Program-made: the position numbers and the translations under genes | Assembly (NCBI RefSeq): GCF_001281485.1 | Contig: NZ_CP012669.1 | Span: 124,001 to 188,000, forward strand | Length of the DNA stretch: 64,000 bases | DNA from: Altererythrobacter epoxidivorans | GTDB lineage: Bacteria; Pseudomonadota; Alphaproteobacteria; Sphingomonadales; Sphingomonadaceae | Reading direction: 5' to 3' | The notes under the pieces: model-generated | Database searches by the model: none | Told to the model about the DNA's origin: nothing | What the model saw: only the letters and a program-made list of their open reading frames with translations | Shown: in pieces, positions 35,173 through 42,730 of the stretch | Numbering within the stretch: the first letter of the stretch is position 1 | Layout of the letters: each line of letters opens with the position of its first letter

Positions 35173-38014
35173 GAAGCAGCCTGATTTCGGGACGCCGCCT
35201 GGTATAGGTGCCGCATCGGTCACTTTGACGATCGACGGGCGCGAAGTGACAGTTCCCGAAGGCACCAGCGTCATGCGTGCAGCGCGCGAAGCCGGCGGGG
35301 ACATTCCCAGCCTGTGTGCGACGGACAGCATCAAGAGCTTCGGATCATGCCGCATGTGCCTGGTCGAGATCGAGGGGCGTAAGGGCACGCCCGCTAGCTG
35401 CACCACGCCAGTCGAAGCCGGAATGGTCGTGCAGACCCAGACGCAGCGGCTCGCCAAATTGCGGCGCGGCGTGATGGAACTCTACATCTCCGACCACCCT
35501 CTCGATTGCCTGACCTGCAGCGCCAATAACGATTGCGAACTGCAGGACACCGCCGCCGAAGTCGGCTTGCGCGATGTGCGCTATGGCTATGAAGGCGCCA
35601 ACCACCTCGGCACGAAACCCGACCTCTCCAACCCCTATTTCCTGTTTGCGCCCGACAAGTGCATCGTCTGTTCGCGCTGCGTGCGCGCCTGCGACGAGGT
35701 GCAGGGCACCTTCGCGCTGACTGTCGACGGGCGCGGGTTTGCTTCGGCAATCAGTGCCGGGACGAAAGCGGACGATTTCCTGTCGAGCGAGTGCGTCAGT
35801 TGCGGCGCCTGCGTCCAGGCCTGCCCGACCAGCGCGCTGATGGAAAAATCGGTCAAGCAGATGGGCAAGCCCGAGCGCAGCGTGGTGACGACCTGCGCCT
35901 ATTGCGGGGTCGGCTGCACCTTCCGCGCCGAGATGAAGGGCGAGCAACTGGTGCGCATGGTGCCGTGGAAGGACGGCAAGGCCAATCGCGGACATTCCTG
36001 CGTGAAAGGCAGGTTCGCATGGGGCTATGCCAACCATCAGGACCGCATCACCCGCCCGATGATCCGCGACAGCATCGAGGATGCCTGGCGGGAAGTAAAC
36101 TGGGAAGAAGCGATCGGCTTTGCTGCAGAAAGGCTGCAGGCGATCAGGGATCGGCACGGCCCGCGTGCATTGGGCGGGATCACCTCCAGCCGCTGCACCA
36201 ACGAGGAAACTTTCCTCGTCCAGAAAATGATCCGTGCGGTCTTCGGCACCAACAATGTCGATACCTGCGCGCGGGTCTGCCATTCGCCGACCGGTTACGG
36301 CCTGAAAACGACTTTCGGGACGAGCGCAGGCACGCAGGATTTCGACAGCGTCGAACACAGCGACGTCATACTGGTGATCGGAGCCAACCCGACCGACGGG
36401 CACCCGGTCTTCGCTAGCCGGATGAAGCGGCGTCTTCGCAAGGGCGCAAAGCTGATCGTGATCGACCCGCGCCGGATCGACCTCGTACGCAGTCCGCACA
36501 TAGAGGCGGCGCATCACCTGCCCCTGCAGCCGGGTACGAACGTCGCCGTTCTCACAGCGATGGCGCATGTGATCGTGACCGAGGGGCTTGCCGACGAGGA
36601 ATTCATCCGGGCGCGCTGCGACTGGGACGAGTACCAGGATTGGGCGCGCTTCGTGGCCGACGAACGCCATTCGCCAGAGGCATTGGAAGCGGTGACGCGG
36701 GTGCCGGCTGACGATCTTCGCGGGGCCGCCAGGCTCTTTGCCACCGGAGGGAATGCCGCGATCTATTATGGCCTTGGCGTCACCGAACACAGCCAGGGCT
36801 CATCGACCGTGATGGCGATCGCGAACCTCGCAATGGCGACCGGCAACATCGGGCGGCCGGGCGTGGGTGTGAACCCGCTGCGCGGCCAGAACAACGTGCA
36901 GGGTAGCTGCGACATGGGCAGCTTTCCGCACGAGCTGCCCGGCTACAGGCACATTTCGGACAGCGCGGTGCGCCAGCAATTCGAAGGCGACTGGGGCGTT
37001 ACGCTCGATCCCGAGCCGGGCCTTCGCATTCCCAACATGCTCGACGCTGCCGTCGATGGCGTGTTCAAGGCGATCTATATTCAGGGCGAGGACATTCTGC
37101 AGTCCGACCCCAACACACGGCATGTCGCTGCAGGGCTCGAGGCGATGGAATGCGTCATCGTGCATGACCTCTTCCTCAATGAAACCGCGGCCTATGCCCA
37201 TGTCTTCCTGCCCGGTTCGACCTTCCTCGAAAAGAACGGCACCTTCACCAATGCCGAACGCCGCATCCAGCCGGTGCGCAAGGTGATGGAACCTGCCAAC
37301 GGATATGAGGACTGGCAGGTCACGCAGTTGCTGGCCAACGCCATGGGTGCCGGTTGGAGCTATGACCATCCCAGCGAGATACTGGACGAGATTGCGCGTC
37401 TGACCCCCAGTTTCGCCGGGGTGTCGTGGGACATGCTCGAGCGTGTCGGCTCGGTTCAATGGCCGGTGAACGATGCCTTCCCTGATGGCTCTCCCGTCAT
37501 GCACGCCGATGGCTTCGTTCGCGGGAAGGGACGGTTCGTGGTGACGGACTACGTCCCGACCGATGAAAAGACGGGGCCACGTTTCCCATTGTTGCTGACG
37601 ACGGGCCGCATCCTAAGCCAGTACAATGTCGGGGCGCAGACCCGCCGGACTGCAAACACGGTCTGGCACGAGGAAGATCTCTTGGAAATGCACCCGGTCG
37701 ATGCCGAAAATCGCGGACTGAAGGACGGCGATTTTGCCCGGCTCGCAAGCCGGACGGGCGAGACGACATTGCGAGTGACGGTCACGGATCGTGTGGCCCC
37801 GGGCGTGGTCTATACGACCTTCCACCATCCCGCGACGCAGGCCAATGTCGTGACGACCGACTATTCGGACTGGGCCACGAATTGTCCCGAATACAAGGTG
37901 ACAGCGGTGCAGGTCACGGCGTCGAACGGGCCGAGCGAATGGCAGCAGGATTACGCGCAGGAAATGCAGCATCACCGCCGGATCGAGGATGCGGGCAAGG
38001 AACCGGCCGAATGA
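35162..38014 (+). CDS. fdsA: NAD-linked formate dehydrogenase alpha (catalytic) subunit
   Basis: A 950-residue cytoplasmic molybdenum enzyme that oxidises formate to CO2. N-terminal [2Fe-2S] cysteines appear in SCRMCLVEIEG. Then come DHPLDCLTCSANNDCELQ, two ferredoxin-like [4Fe-4S] motifs (CIVCSRCVRACDE, CVSCGACVQACP), the cofactor-domain cluster CAYCGVGCTF and, near residue 372, the cysteine molybdenum ligand in CARVCHSPT (cysteine, not selenocysteine). The His next to it is also conserved. The start ATG at 35162 has GGGAAC upstream. Its stop overlaps fdsD (ATGA). Confidence 0.97.
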   Translation: MGYEKQPDFGTPPGIGAASVTLTIDGREVTVPEGTSVMRAAREAGGDIPSLCATDSIKSFGSCRMCLVEIEGRKGTPASCTTPVEAGMVVQTQTQRLAKLRRGVMELYISDHPLDCLTCSANNDCELQDTAAEVGLRDVRYGYEGANHLGTKPDLSNPYFLFAPDKCIVCSRCVRACDEVQGTFALTVDGRGFASAISAGTKADDFLSSECVSCGACVQACPTSALMEKSVKQMGKPERSVVTTCAYCGVGCTFRAEMKGEQLVRMVPWKDGKANRGHSCVKGRFAWGYANHQDRITRPMIRDSIEDAWREVNWEEAIGFAAERLQAIRDRHGPRALGGITSSRCTNEETFLVQKMIRAVFGTNNVDTCARVCHSPTGYGLKTTFGTSAGTQDFDSVEHSDVILVIGANPTDGHPVFASRMKRRLRKGAKLIVIDPRRIDLVRSPHIEAAHHLPLQPGTNVAVLTAMAHVIVTEGLADEEFIRARCDWDEYQDWARFVADERHSPEALEAVTRVPADDLRGAARLFATGGNAAIYYGLGVTEHSQGSSTVMAIANLAMATGNIGRPGVGVNPLRGQNNVQGSCDMGSFPHELPGYRHISDSAVRQQFEGDWGVTLDPEPGLRIPNMLDAAVDGVFKAIYIQGEDILQSDPNTRHVAAGLEAMECVIVHDLFLNETAAYAHVFLPGSTFLEKNGTFTNAERRIQPVRKVMEPANGYEDWQVTQLLANAMGAGWSYDHPSEILDEIARLTPSFAGVSWDMLERVGSVQWPVNDAFPDGSPVMHADGFVRGKGRFVVTDYVPTDEKTGPRFPLLLTTGRILSQYNVGAQTRRTANTVWHEEDLLEMHPVDAENRGLKDGDFARLASRTGETTLRVTVTDRVAPGVVYTTFHHPATQANVVTTDYSDWATNCPEYKVTAVQVTASNGPSEWQQDYAQEMQHHRRIEDAGKEPAE

Positions 38015-38244
38015 GCGCTGACGGCAGCGGCACACGCGAATCCGTTGTCCGGATGGCAAACCAGATCGCTTGCAACCTTGAGGTTCACGGGCAGGATGTC
38101 GCAATTGCCGAAACACGCGATCACATCGAACAGTTCTGGGATCCGCGGATGAAGCAAATTGCGATCGCGCTGCTGGATGAGCCCGATTGCGGGTTATCGC
38201 CGCCCGCTCGCGCTGCTATCCGCTCATTGTCGATACGGGAGTAG
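38011..38244 (+). CDS. fdsD: formate dehydrogenase delta subunit
   Basis: A 77-residue FdsD protein with the family pattern VVRMANQIACNLEVHG, then HIEQFWDPRMKQ. It is a small partner needed for full Fds assembly. The ATG overlaps the fdsA stop by four bases. A weakly structured gap of 80 bases separates it from the next gene. Confidence 0.92.
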   Translation: MSADGSGTRESVVRMANQIACNLEVHGQDVAIAETRDHIEQFWDPRMKQIAIALLDEPDCGLSPPARAAIRSLSIRE

Positions 38245-38323
38245 CACGCTCCCCAATTCTCGTTTGCGGTTTCCCCACGCAACACCGATAGGCTACGGCC
38301 GTTGCCAGAAAGGAATACCTCGA

Positions 38324-38893
38324 ATGATCCGCATCGTTGCCCTGGGCGGGACCGTCAACGACAAGAGCATGACCGAAAAGGCGCTGCGCTATGCCGCGCG
38401 CCAGGCTGAAAAGGCCGGTGCGGTGGTCGACGTGTTCGGGGGGGAATACCTCACCACCCTGCCGCACTACGGCGGCCCGGGGCACCAGGACGGTGCCGGT
38501 ACGGAGATGATAGAGGCCGTCCGCAAGGCAGACGGCATCCTGATCGCTGCCCCCGGTTATCATGGTACGGTTTCGGGCGTGGTGAAGAACGCGCTCGACT
38601 TCCTCGAAGATCTTTCGGGCGATACGAGGCCCTATCTCCATGCGCGAGCGGTCGGGCTGATCGCGACGGCTGCCGGCGAACAGGCGTCGATGGGCACGCT
38701 CACGACCCTGCGCGCGATCATCCACGCGCTGCGCGGCTGGCCGACACCGATGGGTGCTACGATCAAGGCCATGCCCGACCTGTTCGACGATGCCGGAAAC
38801 TGCACCGATCCGCGCACCAGTGCGCAGCTTGAAATGGTGGGCGAACAGGTGGTGATGGGCGCACGCAGCCTGAAACTCGGCAGCGAGGCCTGA
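38324..38893 (+). CDS. NADPH-dependent FMN reductase family protein
   Basis: A 189-residue flavodoxin-fold reductase. IVALGGTVNDKSMTEKAL is the FMN phosphate loop, and IAAPGYHGTVSGVVKNALDFLEDL is the family flavin motif. Such proteins reduce flavins, quinones or chromate; the substrate here is unclear. The ATG at 38324 follows GAAAGGAAT. It converges on the next gene with four bases between stops. Confidence 0.9.
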   Translation: MIRIVALGGTVNDKSMTEKALRYAARQAEKAGAVVDVFGGEYLTTLPHYGGPGHQDGAGTEMIEAVRKADGILIAAPGYHGTVSGVVKNALDFLEDLSGDTRPYLHARAVGLIATAAGEQASMGTLTTLRAIIHALRGWPTPMGATIKAMPDLFDDAGNCTDPRTSAQLEMVGEQVVMGARSLKLGSEA

Positions 38894-38897
38894 CGCC

Positions 38898-39482
38898 TTA
38901 CTCTGCCAGGCGGCCTAGCGTCTCTGGATCGAGCATGGACGGTGCTGCTGCACGGAAATTGCGCTCCCAGCGTGGATCTTCAGCGAGAATCCCGGCGAAA
39001 GTTTCGGCACTTTGGGGCGAGGCCAGCACCAGTGGTGTGACTTCGCGCAGCCATTCCCGGTCGGCCTGAATGGCCCAGAGCGCTGCCAGGCGCCGTGCTG
39101 CGCCCGGCTCGTCGCCCGCGGCAAGTGCCATGCGCAAGACGATGAGCTGGGTGGGGGCGTCGCGCCAGCTGCGATGGGCGGCGCGCTGGATGTCGACCAG
39201 AGACGCTTCGGTATTGCCCGCCAGGGCTTCCAATCGCGCGAGCAAGATCAGATGTTCGCCAGGTATCGGTCGCGCGCGTATCAACTCGGCAACTTCCCGG
39301 CGGGCAGGATCGGAAGCGCGAGATAGGAGTGATCGGCGGACTTTTTCTTCGCTCGCAAATCCGGTGAAGATCGAGGGTACGAGGGTGGCAATGTGCGGTT
39401 TGCGCCGTGCCTCGCGATCGACCTGCGCCACGACCGCGATGCAAGCGACCAGCGCCCAGAAAGTGAGCCACGCGAGCCTCAC
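38898..39482 (-). CDS. hypothetical TPR-like protein of the exopolysaccharide locus
   Basis: A 194-residue protein from a GTG at 39482 that overlaps the preceding stop (GTGA). It has one N-terminal membrane helix (RLAWLTFWALVACIAVVA) and then a run of helical pairs (HLILLARLEALAGNTEASLVDIQRAA, RMALAAGDEPGAARRLAALWAI) resembling tetratricopeptide repeats. It lies downstream of a Wzy-type polymerase and may help that protein, as TPR proteins often do in polysaccharide export. I do not recognise the family. Confidence 0.65.
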   Translation of the reverse strand: MRLAWLTFWALVACIAVVAQVDREARRKPHIATLVPSIFTGFASEEKVRRSLLSRASDPARREVAELIRARPIPGEHLILLARLEALAGNTEASLVDIQRAAHRSWRDAPTQLIVLRMALAAGDEPGAARRLAALWAIQADREWLREVTPLVLASPQSAETFAGILAEDPRWERNFRAAAPSMLDPETLGRLAE

Positions 39483-40840
39483 GTCATTTCGCCTTTTATC
39501 GTGGGCCTGCCGAACCGCAGCAACAGGCTGATGGCAAATGCGGCGACCGCCATCATCGCCTCGGTGCGGAGAGGATAGTCGAGGACAGATTGCAGCGCGA
39601 TTGCTGAAAGGACTGTCGATCCTGTCCAGGCAGTCCATCGCTCATCCGACACGCGCGCGCGCCAGCTCAGCCAGATGACCAGCAGGATCCATGCCGCAGC
39701 CAGCAACAGTCCGGCAACGCCAGCTTCGATAGCGAGTTCGAGGAAGTCGTTATGTGCCCTCCCGGCCCGTTTGAACCCCATGTGTTCGAGCGATTCATCG
39801 ACCTGGAACACTTCATCGAAAGTGCCCATTCCGGCGCCCGCCGGGGCAAAGCGCTCGGCACTGGCAAGGCTATCGGTCCAGATGTCGCTGCGCGCATCGT
39901 CCGTTTCCGCGAAACGGGAGGCGATTGTGTCGAGCCGCGTGCCCTGTGCACCCGATGCGGAAAGGAAAGCGATTGTCGCAAGGCCGGCAAGAGCGATGCC
40001 TGCCATGCCAGCGACGATAGCCCGTTTTTCCTTTTGGCCGCCCAGTTCCCGCAGCAGGGCAAGACCAATCGGAATGGCTGCCAGAAGGATCGCACTGCGC
40101 GACTGGGTCAGGACGATACCCAGCAACAACAGGACGGCGAGCGTGACCGTCCCCAAAGGCGTCAGTCGCTTCCTCACATATGGCACCAGGCACACGACGC
40201 TGAGGCAGGCGACGAGGAAAAGTCCTGTCGTATTGCGGTTGGCGAATGTGCCGAAGAGCACGCCGGGCATCCGGTTTTCTGGATAGAAGGGCCCCAGGCC
40301 GCCCAGCACCTGCATTGCGCCAAGTATGAAACTGGCAAGGCCCAGCGCGGCGAGGATCAGGCATGCCTTGAGCAAGGTGTCACGGTCAGCCGAATATCCG
40401 ACGACGATTATGGCTAACGGCACGAGCAGTCCGAACAACGAGACCAGCGTTCGATGGGGCGCGACCGATAACGCGTGCCATCCCTCTACCCTGGCTGCCG
40501 CATAAGCCTCGATCGCGAGCTCGCGCCCCGGAAGTGCCTGCCAGATTGCCGGTGGCAGGGGCAGCAATTGTACCAGCGGCAATGCGAGGCTTGCGGCTAC
40601 CAGCAACCGGATAGGCTGCGGCGCTCTTGCCCAGAACTCGCGCTGCGCGTCCGTATTGAAGGCAAGCACCACGATAGCGACAAGCTGCACCGCGAGATTG
40701 GCAAACCCGTAGGCGACGCCTCCCCCTCCGGCGAGTACGGCAATGACGATCAGCCCGGCAAGCTGCCAGTCCTGCCACCTGTCATGCCTTGAACGAACCG
40801 AACTCATCACTGGCGCGGCCTTGCGCGCAGGGCGGGTCAA
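39479..40840 (-). CDS. O-antigen ligase/Wzy-like membrane protein
   Basis: A 453-residue inner-membrane protein with about eleven helices and the large loop of the Wzy_C/O-antigen ligase family. The marks are LFGTFANRNTTGLFL, the LTQSRSA turn and, before the last helices, AHNDFLELAIEAGVAGLLL, which contains the conserved His and Glu. Members join or polymerise sugar repeats on the periplasmic side. The ATG at 40840 overlaps the stop of the small secreted protein (ATGA). A second such protein is encoded at 50973. Confidence 0.88.
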   Translation of the reverse strand: MTRPARKAAPVMSSVRSRHDRWQDWQLAGLIVIAVLAGGGGVAYGFANLAVQLVAIVVLAFNTDAQREFWARAPQPIRLLVAASLALPLVQLLPLPPAIWQALPGRELAIEAYAAARVEGWHALSVAPHRTLVSLFGLLVPLAIIVVGYSADRDTLLKACLILAALGLASFILGAMQVLGGLGPFYPENRMPGVLFGTFANRNTTGLFLVACLSVVCLVPYVRKRLTPLGTVTLAVLLLLGIVLTQSRSAILLAAIPIGLALLRELGGQKEKRAIVAGMAGIALAGLATIAFLSASGAQGTRLDTIASRFAETDDARSDIWTDSLASAERFAPAGAGMGTFDEVFQVDESLEHMGFKRAGRAHNDFLELAIEAGVAGLLLAAAWILLVIWLSWRARVSDERWTAWTGSTVLSAIALQSVLDYPLRTEAMMAVAAFAISLLLRFGRPTIKGEMT

Positions 40841-41127
40841 TTGGCTCCGTTGGACTGGTAGCCCCCGCCGTTTTTGGAAGAACCGCCGCCCAGCGCCAGT
40901 CCGATCAGCGCGAAGAAGCTGATTCCGCCGACCACCTGCCAGATGGGAATACCGCCGAGCACAGCTGCGTCTTCACCCGCAGGCGCACGCTGCAATCCCG
41001 ATTGGAGGATCACTTGGGGGGCATAGAATATCGGCGCATCGCCAGCGCGCGTGCCGGCCACGGCGGCAGAAGATCCTGCTGCGAGCGCCAGTGCGGCCAT
41101 GATGGCTATCGGTCGTTTCGAACGCAT
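40837..41127 (-). CDS. small secreted hypothetical protein
   Basis: A 96-residue protein with an N-terminal signal peptide (RPIAIMAALALAAGSSAAVAG), a linker, one membrane helix (VVGGISFFALIGLALGGG) and a Gly/Ser/Asn tail. No family is recognised. It starts the reverse run with the Wzy-like and TPR-like proteins and is divergent from the HPr-kinase-like gene. Confidence 0.65.
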   Translation of the reverse strand: MRSKRPIAIMAALALAAGSSAAVAGTRAGDAPIFYAPQVILQSGLQRAPAGEDAAVLGGIPIWQVVGGISFFALIGLALGGGSSKNGGGYQSNGAN

Positions 41128-41293
41128 TTCCAACGCTTCCTTGCCGCCGGTTTCAACCCGAAGTCCTGCGATTCTATAGACATGATGTCCTGCCAGCAAG
41201 TTACTCATGCGCTCGGCAAGCCATGACAGTTTGCATGCGCGCCGGGACACCCTAAGGCGAGCGGATGATGTTCCGGCCAAATCCAGCAGTGAA

Positions 41294-42145
41294 ATGACGA
41301 CGGTGGCTGAGATTCCTGCTGCGGTGAGCGAAGCGCAGCGCCTGCTTGCAGTAGCCATGACGCCTCGGATGGGGCCAGTAGCACCAGGCATCGAAAACGC
41401 GCTCTACCAGGACGACTTTTGCGCGCTTGGGGCCGACAGCTTCCTGTTTCGCACACCGGCTGGCGCGCGCCTGCTTTATGTCAGAGGCCAGCCCGTCACG
41501 ATCGATCCCGGCGATGCAGACCAAGGCGAGATAGATCTGTACCTTTGGGGGACCGTCTATGGCGCGGTCGCATGGCTCAACGGTCTCGTTGCGCTTCATG
41601 CAGGAGCGGTCGAAGTGGAAGGTCGAGCGGTCGCGTTCACAGGAGCGAGCGGCGCAGGCAAGTCCACGCTGGTCGCAGCACTCTCGTCGCGCGGTCACGG
41701 GGTCCTCTGTGACGATACGCTCATCCTGTGCGAGGCCGAGGGCGACATCTGGGCATTGCCCGATCCCAAACCTCTCAAACTGACCGCGGAGAGCGCGCGC
41801 ATTGCGGGACTGGCGGTTGGAGAGCGGATCGGACTGGTGCCGAACAAAACGCTGGTACGGGCGGGCGAACGGGCCGAGCGCCCGTTGCCGATGAGCACGC
41901 TTTACGAGTTGAAGGCTGGCTCAGACACGCGGATTTCAAAAGTCTCCGGTGCCGCCAAGGTCGAGCTTCTCGCAAAATCTCTCTATCGCGATCAGTTTCA
42001 TGAGAGCCGGACCACCGAAGCGGCGCATGCGCAGCTGATGCTGGGTCTGGCAACAGCAATTACGATGAAGAGGTTCGAGCGCAATTTTGACCTGTCGCAA
42101 TTCGACGAGCAGCTGCAAGTTCTGCTCACCGATTTTATCAGATAA
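41294..42145 (+). CDS. HPr-kinase-like protein of a RiPP cluster
   Basis: A 283-residue protein with a C-terminal HPr kinase/phosphorylase-type domain: LVALHAGAVEVEG, Walker A GASGAGKST at residues 117-125, LVAALSSRGHGVLCDDTLI with the acidic Walker B, and a helical end. The N-terminal 70 residues do not match HprK. In lasso-peptide clusters such kinases phosphorylate the precursor's C-terminal serine, as shown for paeninodin, and the precursor encoded next ends in serine. The ATG at 41294 is preferred; an upstream one at 41207 is possible. Confidence 0.8.
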   Translation: MTTVAEIPAAVSEAQRLLAVAMTPRMGPVAPGIENALYQDDFCALGADSFLFRTPAGARLLYVRGQPVTIDPGDADQGEIDLYLWGTVYGAVAWLNGLVALHAGAVEVEGRAVAFTGASGAGKSTLVAALSSRGHGVLCDDTLILCEAEGDIWALPDPKPLKLTAESARIAGLAVGERIGLVPNKTLVRAGERAERPLPMSTLYELKAGSDTRISKVSGAAKVELLAKSLYRDQFHESRTTEAAHAQLMLGLATAITMKRFERNFDLSQFDEQLQVLLTDFIR

Positions 42146-42195
42146 GATAACAGCTTAACCCAAACCTTTCGCTCCGATGAACGGTTCGGGACTAT

Positions 42196-42224
42196 TTGGC
42201 GAATGTCGTTTGTTTTGCTAATAG
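42196..42224 (+). promoter_or_regulatory. possible promoter for the RiPP precursor
   Basis: TTGGCG, a 17-base spacer and TAATAG lie about 50 bases ahead of the precursor start. The match to the sigma-70 consensus is modest, so this is only a candidate. Confidence 0.3.
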
Positions 42225-42275
42225 GGATAGCAATCGCAACGGATTGAACCTGAGCGTTCACTGCGGGTGGAGCAA

Positions 42276-42431
42276 ATGTCAGACGATCGACCGAACAATA
42301 TTCGAAAGAACTGGACGACGCCCAGGCTGGAAAGGCTGCGAGCCGATCTCGGTTCGATTGCGGGCAATCGTCACCCTCCCGGGGACAACGGCATCACCAA
42401 TGGCAAGAGCTCTACCCCGCCGACGAGTTGA
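42276..42431 (+). CDS. RiPP precursor peptide, lasso-type candidate
   Basis: A 51-residue open frame that I found by reading the gap between the kinase and PqqD genes. GGTGGAG sits five bases before the ATG. It begins MSDDRPNNIRKNWTTPRLER, and W-x2-P-x-L at residues 13-18 is like the Y/W-x2-P-x-L leader motif that PqqD-like B1 proteins bind in lasso precursors. Residues 30-37 (GNRHPPGD) could close an eight-residue Gly-to-Asp ring, and the last residue is Ser. The stop overlaps a TTG at the start of the PqqD frame. There is no hydrophobic core, so identity as a lasso peptide is not certain. Confidence 0.7.
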   Translation: MSDDRPNNIRKNWTTPRLERLRADLGSIAGNRHPPGDNGITNGKSSTPPTS

Positions 42432-42448
42432 GAGTTCCGGATCAGTCG

Positions 42449-42718
42449 ATGTCGCAAGAGTTGCGCAAATCACCACAGAATTTCCTCAGCGCAACATTGG
42501 ATGGCGAGGTCGTTCTGGTGCATGGTTCGACCGGTGTTTTCTATTCGCTCAAGGATACAGGGCTCGCCATCTGGAGAGAGCTCGACCGGACAGGCGATCT
42601 CGACGAGGTCGCCGATGCGCTTTGCCGCGAATTCACGATCGACCGAGACACATGCGAACGTGAAGTCGGCGCCTTTGCCGATCAGCTTGTTCGCGAAGGC
42701 TTCGCGACTTTCCACTGA
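42449..42718 (+). CDS. PqqD-like RiPP recognition element (lasso B1 type)
   Basis: An 89-residue winged-helix protein of the PqqD/RRE family: VVLVHGSTGVFYSLKDTGLAIWREL followed by DLDEVADALCREF and a C-terminal helix ending FATFH. Such proteins hold the leader of a precursor peptide for the maturation enzymes. The ATG at 42449 is used; a TTG at 42428, which overlaps the precursor stop, is an in-frame alternative. It stands between the precursor and the cyclase-like gene. Confidence 0.85.
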   Translation: MSQELRKSPQNFLSATLDGEVVLVHGSTGVFYSLKDTGLAIWRELDRTGDLDEVADALCREFTIDRDTCEREVGAFADQLVREGFATFH

Positions 42719-42730
42719 CAGGCGCGCGCG

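Noticed and set aside
42196..42663. Frame spanning the precursor and PqqD genes in another phase
   Set aside because: It overlaps the better supported precursor and PqqD frames, with no domain and a poor start.
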